Below are positions 47,621-59,300 of a DNA stretch of 64,000 nt, piece after piece. A model generated the notes under the pieces. That model made no database searches and was not told the origin of the DNA. It saw only the letters and a program-made list of their open reading frames with translations. This stretch comes from Persicaria tinctoria (lineage: Eukaryota; Streptophyta; Magnoliopsida; Caryophyllales; Polygonaceae), in contig JBANSL010000020.1 in the NCBI GenBank assembly GCA_037127255.1, forward strand, positions 49,947,098 through 50,011,097, written 5' to 3'. How positions within the stretch are numbered: position 1 is the stretch's first letter; every line of letters begins with the position of its first letter. Both the position numbers and the translations under genes were made by a program.

Positions 47621-48225
47621 AAGCTTTACCTTTCATCTCTGGAGCAACGATTGTCGGTTCTGTCCAGGTTTTCTGGTTTATCTTGCCAGTTGTGTGAATT
47701 TCTTTGTCAGCTGAATTGTTGTATTTGTCATCCAAACGGTTATCCATGCCATATTCCAAATTGAGATCGAGATACGATATAGACCAAACTTTACTTCGAA
47801 ATATTTTTTTCCATAAACATATACAAAGTGGGTGTCTATAGATAGATAAAATTAAATTAAGTTCAAAAATAAATTTATTTTTTAATTTTAACAAATAAAA
47901 ATGGCTGAAATTTAGTTTAAAACAATTAAATGAGTCTCTTTCTCTCCCCCCTCTCTCTCTCCCCCTATAGCCTTTACCTTCCACCGGCTGTGAATGTGCC
48001 CAATTTAATTGCAAAAATGACATTATGTCATTCCTTTGCCAATTTTTAGGGTCTTGGTCATTTTTTGCAAAGTGGGCCAATATTTGGTATATCCATGCAA
48101 AACATCCTTTCAAATTTGTTTGACACTTATAAACCATAATATTCAACCATTGAACTTTGTATATGGTAATCCATTTATTTAATTTAGATGCCACTGAATG
48201 GGTATTGCCATAACTTTCGTTGATG

Positions 48226-49073
48226 TCATACTTCAGGTATGAGTCATTTATAATGTTCTCCAAGACATTTAGAAATAACCGTATACCAGACCTAGCTATA
48301 AGCCACAACAATAACTTTGGTCAAGCGCTTAACCATAATCTCTTTCACACCCTCTACTAGATGGGCATGCTTCAGGCAATGCTTAGAGAATAGTCAGGAA
48401 GTGGCCTTCTTAACCGGATCGTGTTATGTGGTTACTTCTATTGGTTGTATCAACCAGACAAAAATAGTTCTGAATATGATAAAACTCACATTCCATGTAC
48501 TTCTTCAGGAGTACAAATGATAAAATTAGGATTATATACGCTTCTGGAGTTTGTGAAATCATTTACTCTTCTAGAGTTCATAAAATATTCTTTACTCTTC
48601 AAGAGTTAATAAAAATCCACCAGTAGAGTCTTCAGGCTCTTAGGTTGGTGTCGAAAAACTTCACAATCTACGGGATTGTGGTAAACCTTTCTCCCAAATG
48701 TTCATTTGCCAAATAAAACTCCGCATTAGACACTCATGATAAGTTGTTTATTCGGGAAACACTTTGAGATTTGAATACAATAAGTAAAATCATAATATTT
48801 TTATTCAATATAAAAGCAATGAAAACAAAACAAATAAATAAATAAAAGAAATTTGTATTTGTCCACTTCAGGTGGAGCCATATAAAAACTTGTTACCATG
48901 AAGGGAACTAGACCAGAGACTAAACACTCTCTTTCTGAAGTGCTCGAAAAACCCTTCGGGGCCTGCCTCCCTCCTCCTCCGTCAACCACGGTGGTTCAGG
49001 TAAGAATCTCACAATCGCTCTCCTGTTGAGAGCCTAACACCCCTCCTCCGGGAGCCCAACCCTCCTTCAGGAG
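48226..49073 (+). repeat. Hairpin array, block 2
   Basis: Examples: 48226-48242 TCATAC/GTATGA around TTCAG; 48365-48382 GCATGC/GCAATGC; 48496-48515 TGTACTTC/GGAGTACA around TTCA; 48565-48577 and 48594-48606 ACTC/GAGT; 48625-48640 AGAGTC/GCTCT; 48862-48876 TCCAC/GTGGA; 48952-48961 CCC-TTCG-GGG; 49043-49054 and 49062-49073 CTCC/GGAG. All have the loop core TTCN or a close variant. Confidence 0.8.
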
Positions 49074-49209
49074 TCCAACAATTTCGCCTCCTCGGCGCGA
49101 TGAGCCTCGGCTTAGGCCGCCCCTTCTCCTCCCCGATCAGCCACCCCTTCTCCGCCTCGTTCGGGTGTGTTGTTCGAGTTCAACTAGTCGGCCTCGGTAG
49201 AGTTTTGCT

Positions 49210-49919
49210 CCGTCAGATCTGTGTCCAAGTGTGGTGATGGATGCGAACGTGTGTTGCTTTTCCGATTCCTCTTCGTCGGAATCGTTGAAAGGCAAAATCA
49301 ATTTGGGGCTTTCGTTGATTTGGGTTTCTTATACCCAAATCGGTTGTCCTCCTTGCCCAATTGCTCCTCTTTTGTGGTTTGCAATCCGAGCCATCTTCCG
49401 TCCCCAAATCGGTCGTCCTCCTTACCCCCAGTGTCCGTTGGCGTCAGATTATGCGGTCTGTGGTGTCGGGCCTTGCCTCCTACCGCCTTCATCTTCCATC
49501 GTCGCCGCGCATCGGCGCCCGTCTTCGTTTCCGGCAAAGACTCCATCGCCATTGAGGGTGAATTTAAAAAAAGAAAAGGTAAAGCACTCCTTGCGTTGCA
49601 AGGATTACCACCAACAAAAAAAAAAAAAATTCCTCCTTACGCTGCAAGTTTGGGAAAACAAAAAAAGAAAAAATAAAAAAAATTAATTATTGCCCCTTAA
49701 CTTCGGTTTCTGTCGGGCTTGGCTTGGGCCCCAAGGTGACCCGGGTTTGGATTCAGCCCGCTTTCATTTTCCTTGGGCCCGTTGCCTTGCTTCAGTTGGA
49801 GCCTGCGTGTTTAGGCTCGAAAATGGTGCTTTGAGCCCAAGGGTCTGCCTTGGGCCCGAGGCAGCCCGAAATCCAATATTAAAAAAAAAAAGGGTTATGT
49901 TTACATATAAGTAATTAAT
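49210..49919 (+). other. Inserted GC-rich DNA with A-rich ends
   Basis: Frames here (for example 49221-49676 plus) end in A-run-encoded Lys tracts (49615-49630, 49665-49685), and a second A run closes at 49890. CCTTGGGCCC phrases are shared with 23.4 kb. Probably one or two retrosequence insertions; no gene is named. Confidence 0.35.
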
Positions 49920-52900
49920 TTCGGATTCTTTCCGCGCTCTTCGTCCTCCTTGCGGTTGTGCTTCATATGCTCGTGTGGTTGGGTGTCCGTGTGTTGGTTC
50001 GTGGTTAGTTTCAGTTGAGGAGCAGTTCTGCGACCCTAGTTGATCGACGTGATCGTGTTGGTGGTGCTTGTGGTCTCCGAAGATCCCTCATCCAGGTGGG
50101 GGAAACGTCATGTGATCCACACTTCCCCAGGAGTCGCCTTTGCCTTACGAGGATTTCTGCTTTCCGTCTTTCCGGCGGCGAGACACCGTGTCAGCTAGAG
50201 TTGTCCCATGCGCTCGCTATCCACTTCTCCGCGACGACTTCCTTCCTCTCGATATTGTGTCCGCCGGTTTGCTTAGGTCTTGGGTTTTTTCCGGGTTTAC
50301 TTTGGGTGCTCTTTTGATGTATTTTATGTTATATTTTCGTTGTTGTATGTTTAGACGGCTTGCCGTCTGCCGACTTTTTCGGCCTCTCTGAAATACCCCA
50401 AATTATTTTGGGATATTTCTTTAAATAATATTATACTATACTATGTGCATTTGGGAAACCAATAAATTCACATAAGATATATAATATAAACTAGAATAAT
50501 TATATTATTCTAATATTATTCTCTAGACATTCTTGGTATTTAATTTATTTAATTTATAAAGTTAAATTAAATAATATTTCTTTTCGCTAATATTATATAT
50601 ATATATATATGTGTGTGTGTTTCCAAACATATGTATAATATATAGTCAAATACCTATTTTATTTTCTACAAGAGGAAACCCAATAGAAAAGGCCTATTAT
50701 TTAGCCCAAATTAAGGCCCACTTATTATTTTTACCTTAGTAAAAATAAAAGAGGAGACATTTTCCCTTTCTCTTCTTCCCTAAGCACGTATCTTCTATCA
50801 GATAAACTCACATGGGATTATCCCCAATCTCACCCGACTATGGATTATCCCCAATCTCACCCAACTAGTCCGAGATCTTCTCCAAGCTCAGTTGATCGAT
50901 CATTCAATTTCAACCTTATAAATAGAGGGAAGAGCCCTCATTATTTTCCATCAGTCAAACAAGCAATCTTCCTCTCCTCTCCCAATCATTCAGCCGTGAG
51001 CAGATCTGTGAGCAGCCACCGTCCAACCACTAATCGCCGAGACGCCGACGACCCGAGTCGCGAGCCGCCTCCACAGCAACCACCGCCGAATTCGAGCCAC
51101 TGCAGCACCATCGCCGGACTCCCGGAGTCCCCCACCGCCAGCAACCGAGCCGCAGCCCCTTCCCGGAGAACGCTCAGGTCGAGCCGCCTCCGATCGCCGC
51201 CGCCCTGCGCCTCGAATCGCCCTGTTGCCGCCGAGCCACTGCAATCGGGAGCCGGCCCTGTCCACCACCGTCGCAGTCCACGGCCGGCCACCATTGCCGC
51301 AGTCCGTCGCCGCCGAGCTCTGCAATCGCTGCCATCACCGCTGTGCCCCGCGACCACCATCGCGCCGCCTTCGACCCTTGCCCGAGCTCAGCCACCGATC
51401 GCCGACGACCATCACAGTCCGAGCGTCGGTCGTCGTCCCCAAATCGCCGCCTGTCGTGAGCCATTGCCGCCGAGAATCGTCGATTCGTCCTCGCTCCTGT
51501 ACGCGAGTTGAAGAAGACGGTGAATTGGGACATTTTAATCTCTTTTGTTTTAATTACAAAAACGTCCCTTATTTTATACAATTTCCGTTTTGACCCTAAG
51601 TTAATTATTTATTAATTTAAGTGGCCAATATTTCTAAACTGTTCGGTTCTTGCCCATTTCAGCGACACCAAGAAATCTCGAAGCACTCACGCCGGATCTC
51701 GCTCCCCAAGGAATTCATATTGGTATATAATATGCAAGTGTTTCGTGATTCTTTTGATGTGCCTTTTAAATTCTTCTGTGTCGAATGCGGCCCTGTGGCC
51801 AATTTCCTTGCCAATTTCGATAAATTGCATACCCGTCTGCTTGATGTAATTTAATCATAAATTGGCATGAGTTAAATAAATGGGCAATTATTATTAAAGT
51901 AATTATAGTGTTATAGTATTAAATGTGATTTGTTTGTTTATAACTCGAGATAAGTAAAGGTTGCCAATTTTCTTCTTCCTAAAGTGCATGATATTCTGCT
52001 TGTTCTTTCATGCAAACTAGTAGCATGGGATAGTAAGACCCTTTGAATTATCCATGCTTGTCCCTGTTTGATTTAATGTCGTCATTATGATCACCTAGTA
52101 TAAATTGTTTATGTATAATAAGATAGGCACCATGTGATGCTTAGTTATGATATGTTAAAATGCGCACCACGTGATGCGAGTGGCTTTATGCCTTTGGCAA
52201 GTTATGCAGTAGACTGACTTGCAGGTTGTGGTTCGTTAAGCCACCGCCTCAAAAGGTTTCATGAAACACCATCCCGGAATGCATTCTCTGCGGGGTGATA
52301 AAACAACGATCTGATGTAGGTCGTGGTCCTTGTTAAAGGCCCGACCGGTACCACGTAGTGTTATTATTATCGTTATCTTTATTATCGATTGTTAAATAGG
52401 TGATCATTTCAGTTATTATACTTATCTGCCTCAAGTATAATTCCATTTCTTATCTTATAATCGATCGATATGATCATCCGAGTCATGTGTGAATTTTTAT
52501 CATTTTCATTCAGTTTCTACTATAAATATTCGTGTCATTCCCTTAACCTGAGACATACCGTTTTATGGTCACTGTAAGGTTAAAGTCTGAACATTTTCCC
52601 TATCATTTGCTAGTCTTTATTGTACTAACCATCCTATTTATTGGATGACTGGTGTCCGTCGTTCTCACGAAACACCAGACCATATTCCACATGTCTAGTG
52701 CAAGCAGCGGAGCAGGAGAGAGTTGAAGAGCAGACTGTCATTTATTGAATATTTTTACAAGTTTTGAACCTCTAAAAGTTTCCGCATCGCTACTTTAATT
52801 TAAGTTATTTTGGAATTATGCATACTTTATGGTTTTGGAATTTTTATCTTATTGTGATCAAATATTTAAACTAATGAATTTTATTCACTTCCGCATATTC

Positions 52901-53096
52901 TATTATATTTATATTATCATCTTGTTTATGGGAGCATGGTTGCATGTCCCTATAAGCCTCAGGTGAATTCAAAGACATTAAAGTCTGCGGATTCACTAGC
53001 GCTGCAACACCCCTTTTGGAATCTAAAAAGGGGGTGTTACACTCTCGAGGTCCGGGCCTGTCCGACCTCGAGTTATTTCCTTATCAAAGAAAATAT
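49920..53096 (+). mobile_element. Poly(A) retroelement copy 4, split by a solo LTR
   Basis: 49920-50388 aligns with the copy at 22.8-23.3 kb (shared GGTCTCCGAAGATCC, GATCCACACTTCC, GGCGGCGAGACACCGTGT, ACGGCTTGCCGTCTGCCGAC). Its 3' end, CTCGAGGTCCGGGCCTGTCC to TTATTTCCTTATCA, resumes at 53042-53096. The gap is exactly the LTR at 50389-53041. Confidence 0.8.
50389..53041 (+). mobile_element. Gypsy-type solo LTR of a second family
   Basis: It begins TGAAATACCCC and ends GGGGTGTTACA with CTCTC on both sides. The length is 2653 bp. CTTATAAATAGAGGG near 50918 is a TATA box on the plus strand. The following GC-rich segment gives a 223-residue frame (50840-51511) rich in Pro, Ser and Arg, which is composition rather than a gene. 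No internal retroviral-type domain remains. Confidence 0.85.
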
Positions 53097-53337
53097 ATAT
53101 ACAAACTTGTCAATTTGTCATTTTCTTCAAGAAATGATTTTATTCATAAAATGGTTCATTTGTCAACTTTGAGTGATAATTAGTCTCTATTATGTATATT
53201 TCGATCATATACTCCAAAAAATGATAAGTTGCAATTCAAATAAGATATAGTAAGTTGTCATATAAACATTGACCATATTCTTCAAGAAATGGTACGTTTG
53301 ATTATTATTCACTTCAGGGAGAAGACAACTTTTATAC
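53097..53337 (+). other. Degenerate edge of hairpin block 3
   Basis: TTCAAGAAATG-type phrases at 53127 and 53282 suggest decayed units of the array. No gene. Confidence 0.4.
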
Positions 53338-54736
53338 AACCGCTTCAAGGGTTATATCTATCTTTACTTACACATCACTTCATGGATTATTTGTGCAACT
53401 TTAAAATAAAGCTCATACACTTCAGGATATGATTTTAATTCATTTTTCGGAGGTTATACAAACTTATCATCAATTTAGCTCAAAAAATGCATATTGTCAC
53501 TCCAGGGACAAATATGTATTGATGAGATAGTGAGACATTTTATGAATTTCCTTTTCATATACAACTCTTCAGGATATGATTGTCGTTACTGCAAGAACGA
53601 TTTAATTATGAGCATAATGTGTTCATCCTCTTCAGGGGATGAGTTTATTTATTTCGAGAGATAATGATAAATAAAGACACAATTGATATAATTAATAAAA
53701 TTATAAATAAATAAATAAATCAAATCAAATTGGCATATTGTCCACTTCTGGTGACAAAAAATGAACATCTGCAAATACATGTTCGTCTACTTATGGAGAC
53801 TGGTGGAGAAACCATAATTTGCTTGTTTAGCTATAAAAATCATCGGTACATTGACGATTATGAATTTTAAAATTTTATCTACTACAGGAGATAAATTTTA
53901 TCATGATATATAAGCTAAAATATTTATCTTCTTCAGGAGATAAATAAGATTTCATCTTTTTCAAGAGATGTGATACATAAATTGTGTTTACTTATCTACT
54001 TCAGGAGATAAACTATCACTTTTGGGATGATATGAAAATTTAACAATTTATATCTACTTCGGGAGATAATGTTTGTCTACTTGTGGAGACAAAAAAAATA
54101 CAAATTGAAATGAATAATAAAACTAAAAAAATTAAAAAATCATCACTACGGGGATGATTTTCAATCGTTCACATCTACTTCAGGAGATGTTCCGTTCATC
54201 TACTTCGGGAGATGAGAATTAAACAAATATAATTTAAATAAATTAAATAACATACATATAAAATAAATAAACATAAATAATAAATATACTTCCATCACTA
54301 CAGGGATAAAATTTATCGGCTTGATCATCTCTGCGGGGATGAGATTTATCGTTTCATCGCTTCGGGGTTGAGATCAATTTATCATTCATCTACTTCGGGA
54401 GATGTGCTCGTTCATCTACTTCGGGAGATGATTTCGTTCATCCACTTCTGGAGATGATATGTAAATTTAACAATTTTTAATTATCTACTTCAGGAGATAA
54501 TTCATCTATAATTAAAAAAACATAAAAATAAGATAAGATAAAATAAATAAATAATTCATCACTTCATGGATGAAATTCGATCGTTTATCACTTTCGGGAT
54601 ATAATAAAATAACATCCACTTCAGGGGATACGACCGATTAATCCAATTGCTTCAGGGATTGAGATTATTTTATCCGCTTCAGGGTATAAATTCGATTGAT
54701 TCAACCACTTCGGGGTTACACATCATCTTCAGGATG
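53338..54736 (+). repeat. Hairpin array, block 3 (densest)
   Basis: Some 30 hairpins in 1.4 kb. The core is usually stem-A-C-TTCN-G-G-stem. Examples by outer stem: 53623-53642 TCATCC/GGATGA; 53738-53757 TTGTC/GACAA; 53874-53895 TTTATCT/AGATAAA; 53921-53946 TATTTATCT/AGATAAATA; 53992-54011 TTATCT/AGATAA; 54051-54068 TATCT/AGATA; 54072-54093 TTTGTCT/AGACAAA; 54137-54160 AAATCATC/GATGATTT with loop TACG; 54171-54190 ACATCT/AGATGT; 54196-54215 TCATCT/AGATGA; 54325-54342 TCATC/GATGA with loop TGCG; 54387-54404, 54412-54431, 54438-54457; 54479-54502; 54555-54574; 54703-54717 AACC/GGTT; 54724-54736 CATC/GATG. Spacers are AT-rich and unrelated. Confidence 0.85.
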
Positions 54737-55664
54737 CGTGAATACTTCACAGGGGCAAAATATGCAGCCCTCAAAGTTTTAGGCTGCTTTCTGTAATTAT
54801 ATAAAATATAGGGCCAATATGTGATTTGAAAAGAAATCTGGGCTGGTTTCATAATTAATAAAAAACCTACCACACAAACCTTTCTTCCCCGTTGGAAAGT
54901 TGCATAGATGGCGGCGGCGGGTCAAATTGCACATTGGGCGTCGTCTACCATTGGAGCCTGATTCCACCGCCGATGAAGAGCGCATCGGGATTCCTGGGCA
55001 CGGCAGAAGCCGATTCGGTGGTAGGCGGCTTCGGGGCAGCATCCGGGCCGGGCGAAGAAGGTTGCCTTGGTTACCCGCGTGCTCTTTCCTTCTAGTGACG
55101 ACTCCGACGTACCGAGCACAACAACGGCATCTCGACAGATCCGGGCTAATTAATCTCTGGTCATAGGTGTACATGATAGCGGGCTATCTTTTCGAGGTGC
55201 TTGTTGGTGATGTGAAGCTTCAAATTTTTCACCTTGTACCTTTTAGCACAATGACGACAAACGGCTTCGAATGTTCGATCGGCTTGCTCCACCTTCTCGT
55301 AATGATCTCGGAACAACGCCTCCCGAAGGTTATCACCAGATCTAGTTGCGCCGGACATGATTACGACTTACGAGCTTATGAAATCAAATTGATAGGTGAT
55401 TGATGGATTGGATGGGATTTGTGACATGAAGGAGTCGGGTATTTATAGCCCCGAGCACTCAACTAGCCGTTACAATGGCTACATTTAAAAAAAAAAATTC
55501 CTCCGACCTGTGGGCCCCACGGCAACGGCTCTATTTTTCAAAATTGGTCGACCCGCCGGGTCACGGGTAGACAATTCCCCGACCCTAACCCGCTACCCGT
55601 CCCCACCCGCCTACCCGTCAACCCGGACCTGGCGGGTCGTTGACCCGTGGCCATGCCTATGATA
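54737..55664 (-). mobile_element. hAT-type insertion, one end recognised
   Basis: On the minus strand an end-like ATAGGCATGGCCACGGGTCA, followed by CGGGT-rich sequence, starts at about 55664, typical of hAT termini. A BED-finger frame follows at 55358-55161. The opposite end was not located with certainty. 54797-55150 is GC-rich with no recognised product. Confidence 0.4.
55161..55358 (-). pseudogene. hAT transposase N-terminal BED zinc-finger fragment
   Basis: 65 residues with CRHCAKRYKVKNLKLHITNKH, a C-x2-C...H-x4-H finger of BED type preceded by VEQADRTFEAV. BED fingers begin hAT transposases and bind the element ends. The catalytic part is absent. Confidence 0.6.
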
Positions 55665-55847
55665 GCCAACCACTGGAACGAGTTGCCGTACGGCCGTGTC
55701 GCCTCTGTCGCCAAGGAAACTAAGTAATTAAAGCAGGACAACATATATAGGAATCAAACTGATCAATTACGACAAAGTCAAAGAAAGCACAGATAATTAA
55801 ACATGGATGATTAAAAAGAACAAAAAATCGAAAGCTTCCCTTTTTCA

Positions 55848-56111
55848 TCATGGACGTGGTAGGTTGATATAGAGTTGCTTTTTAGATTGGAACTCAGCCA
55901 TCAGCGCCTCACCGTCGTCATATCGGGCAACGATGAGTTCGCAATCTGACGGCATAAACCGCTCCAAGACGACGTCAGATTCCGATGCCGACCAGAAAAC
56001 CTTCGAGACTGCCACGAGTAGGCAAGCGTCCCTAGGCTTCGTGAATGCGATGATGGCGGCCATGCATCTCTACGGCACCGCGTCGAAGCTACCGCCTTCA
56101 TTATCGGCCAT
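55848..56111 (-). pseudogene. Captured F-box PP2-B gene fragment in the LTR element
   Basis: The frame starts at the ATG at 56111, about 140 bases inside the primer-site end. It reads MADNEGGSFDAVP, a stop, then RCMAAIIAFTKPRDACLLVA, VSKVFWSASESDVVLERFMP, SDCE and later SKKQLYINL. The pattern I-x-FT-x-PRDAC...VS-x-F-x-SA-x-SD-VWE-F-LP-SDY...SKKELY is that of the F-box and linker of plant PP2-B (phloem-protein-2-like) F-box proteins. Here the expected Trp is Leu (VVLERF) and one codon before the F-box core has become TAG. The lectin-like PP2 domain is missing. It is read as a transduced host exon in place of gag. Confidence 0.7.
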
Positions 56112-56250
56112 GATCTTGATAGATGAGTCTCAACGAAGATCGGTTTCGATCCCTTCTTCTTATCAATTGTCAACCCGATGTGGTGGCAGTGAGGTGGAGG
56201 GAGGCGGCACATAGAAAAAGGATTAGGGTTTATTTTATTTGGGTAGAGTC

Positions 56251-56264
56251 TCGTGCTGATAACG
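56251..56264 (-). promoter_or_regulatory. Primer-binding-site-like sequence
   Basis: CGTTATCAGCACGA on the minus strand directly after the 5' LTR. TTATCAGCACGA adjoins the LTR in many plant copia elements. Confidence 0.5.
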
Positions 56265-56391
56265 TGTGATAGACTGTAAGAATATAGAAGAGAGACACAG
56301 AGAAGAGAGAAGAAACTGATGTCTTATTCGGGTCTTCAGGACCCTTTATATAAGAGTTTACATAGGGAACTAGAGTTTAGTAGTGTTTATC
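56265..56391 (-). repeat. 5' LTR, inner part (outer part at 59431-59457)
   Basis: It aligns with 40501-40655, including the TATA box and the hairpin GGGTC-TTCAG-GACCC at 56330-56344. The LTR is broken after TTATC by the solo LTR and resumes at 59431. The two pieces total 154 bp. Confidence 0.8.
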
Positions 56392-59300
56392 TGTAAAGGC
56401 CCGGATTTTCAAATAGTAATTTTTGGAAAAAGAGAATTTAAAAATGAATTTAAAGTGAATTCCGGCCCAATTTTTAATTTTAAAGATCGAATCCGTCTTT
56501 TATTTCGTCCGGGATTCGAAAATTCATGCCTTCAGCGATATCATATTCAATATTAAATATTTAATCAATCGAGAGAGCGGGATTTAAAATATCAATTGTC
56601 GGAAATTCACATTCCCGACTCGGGACCCCAATTCTGTCACCTTCTCTCATTCTTATCCATTCCATGTCATCTCTCTCATTTGGGTAAAATTCTATCTCTC
56701 CTTTCACTCCCTCCCTTCTTTGAGACAACTCTAATGGAAAACAAACAACAAATCCTTCTTTTCCAAAATCAGGTTTTGACCACACTTTTCTCTCACACAA
56801 ACAAGGAATCCAAACACACCCCAGTTCCATCTCCCCTCTCTGTTGTTGCCGTGAGGAACCCCTCCCCAAGACACCTCCATTTTGCTCAGCTCCTCTCCAC
56901 CAGCAACGCCGAGAGCAACCAGAAGCTCTATTCTTCTTCCCCGAGGAGCAGCGGTAGCAGCTCCTTCTCCATCTTCCACCAAGCCGCAGCAGCAACCTCC
57001 CTCCGTTCCTCCTTCCTTTCTCCTCGACGAGCAACCAGCAGCGCCAGGCTCTCCCTCCCCCCTGTTTCGAGCGCCTTGAGACGCCAGTAGGATCCCGGAG
57101 CCGCCAGAAGCAGCAGCAGCTTCTCCCGGAGCCGCCAACGCCGCCACCAGCCCTCTCGCGCTCACCGTAGCTCTCGAAGGTCGACTTTGTTTTCTTATTC
57201 GATTCCGGTCCTAATCTCATCAAAGTCTGTTTTTGCTCACCCATTACTTCTCCTAGGACTCGGTCCGAGCTCCTTCCTCGTCAATCGCCGCCGGAGCCGG
57301 TCTCGGAGCCCCTCGGAGTCGGAATCGTGCGATCTCGGTAATCCTCCTCACTCTCCTTCCTCGCTGCATCTTCTTTCTGGCTGTCTGGGTGTTTTAGAAA
57401 TTGAGTTCTAGTTCGGTTGGGAGAGGGTTTTTTCGGAGACGGGGCACCGCCGAGCCTGGATTTCGCCTCCTCCTTCCGTTCCGTCAGATTTCAGAGCACT
57501 GCCTGCTCTTTTGTTGGTAGGAGACGGGTTCAGTTCAATTTCTTCCCTTGGGCCGGTTCATCCATTTCTTTTACATCCCGGTTCGGTTCGGTTCATTTTA
57601 ATCAAATCAGGTCTGGGCTTGGTTGGGCCTATTCCGAAATTTGGAAGACTTCCATTTGGGCCTAATTTATTGGCCTGGGCTCGGATCCGGATTTCACAAA
57701 CGGGTTATATCATTTTTGTCTTGGGTTTTTCAGATTGGGAAGGGTTGGATCCGAAAATTTAAGGGGCTTGGGCCTATTTTTGGTTCCGGGTTGTCTAATT
57801 GGGTTTGGGTACTTAATTGTTGTTGATTTTAGTTGTTTTATTATATGTTATAGTATATATGGTTAGACTTTAATTATTTGGTTATTATTATTAGTACTAT
57901 GATTTATTAAAATTCTGATTTTATGGAAGTAAAGTTCTGAAATTATTTTATGTAATTGTTTTAAAAGTGTTATTATAAGGTTAAGTGTTGTGTGATGATT
58001 TAAATATGGTTTGTGAAAATAGACATGTTTTGATGATTTAATGTCGGAATTCATTATAAATGACCTTTGAAAATAAACATGCCGGAATCGTTTTAATAAT
58101 ATAATCTTGGGAAATTGGTTAAGGATTTAATGATTTATGTCGGAACTTGGCCAAGTATGATTTGAGAAATTGTTTTGAGAACGAGTTGACTTAATTTGGG
58201 ATTTAAGAGTTGAGAAATATTGTTGGTGAGATTTGTTAGTGATTTTGATGTAATGGTTTTGGTTAATATTGATCGTAGCGGAAGGGTTTTGGAAAATAGT
58301 TTTATCACCGTTTGGTTTTGGGTATATTGAGAACTTGGGAATCGTGTGTATGAATGTTGGTCCGGTAGCTTATGGAAATGGCTTGATGATAGGTGTGTAT
58401 TGCTATTGGATTATACTCTGGACTTGCATTGGGCCCTTGCTTGTGTTATCTTGCTGTTGTGCATCTTCAGGTAAGTTCCCTAGGGGGCTTGCTCAGATTG
58501 GACATTCATGCCTGTTGTTGCATTTTATGTTAGGTGTTGCATATGTATAAAAGCATGCCATGTAGTATCATGTTTAGGTTGCACTAATTGATTGAGCATC
58601 TGTTTACTTTATGCGTTTGAAACATAACGGTCGTTATCTGTGATAGTCCTAGAGTCTTTGCTAGGGTCATAGGGTAGCCCAGCCTCATCGGGTACCCTGA
58701 GTCAATCGAGTCATGACTTCCTTATATTATGCCTGCGGGCTTTATTGTGGAGCGGGTTAGGCATGCGTGCCCCCCGATTATGAATGAATGCATTCACGAG
58801 CTGGCCAGTCTCCACCTATCGGAAGGGGTGGAGGTAGGAGAGGGATATGCCACTTGGCATTGTCTTGGGCCCCTTTACAGTATTTCTGCGTATTATTATG
58901 AACTAGGAGCATGCTAGTGTGTTTGAATTTCGTACTGCATTAGAGCATCTTTATTAGGTATAGCACATACTATGTGGCCTCAGCGAGGACTGCCGGTCCC
59001 GCATGAGTGGCTCGATCTGACTCCTTTCCCCGTTCTTCTTTTAAAGGCATTCTCTGCAGATTTGAGTGCTCGATGTCTATATGATGGGGTTCCCTGTTGG
59101 CGAATCGAAGAATCTGGCTAATATCCTAATTTAGTAAAATGGTAATTAAACACTCATGCTTTGGTTTTGACCGGTTCTTCCGTGACACTTGTATCTTTAC
59201 TCTGTTTTCGCCTTACTTCCGTTTGAAATGGATCCCGCGACATAGTCTTAGGACAGGTCAAGGGTACCCAACGGCCCTTCGATGTTTTTAGGGTTTGAAA

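Larger units (their letters stand above)
42746..48095. mobile_element. MULE-like element with captured GC-rich DNA
   Basis: Inverted ends: GGAATATACCAAAAT...TTGCAAAAATGAC on the left and, read inward, GGATATACCAAATATTGG...TTGCAAAAAATGAC on the right. About 40 bases are imperfectly paired. The interior has a genic-looking CpG-rich segment (42844-43291, continued at 46436-46800 after a solo LTR), suggesting gene capture. No transposase and no convincing 9-bp target duplication were seen, so the superfamily is tentative. Removing it would rejoin hairpin blocks 1 and 2. Confidence 0.5.

Noticed and set aside
50840..51581. Long Pro/Ser/Arg-rich frame and its antisense frames
   Set aside because: Lies wholly inside a solo LTR downstream of its TATA box. 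Equivalent GC-rich leaders in the other solo LTRs give unrelated frames, so composition is the cause.
41033..54736. CRISPR-like or tandem-repeat reading of the hairpin blocks
   Set aside because: Only the 6-7-base loop core is shared; stems and spacers vary in length and sequence, and the context is a plant retroelement.
56561..57244. 227-residue minus frame and overlapping plus frames
   Set aside because: Same situation: GC-rich LTR leader. No motif, and frames on both strands.
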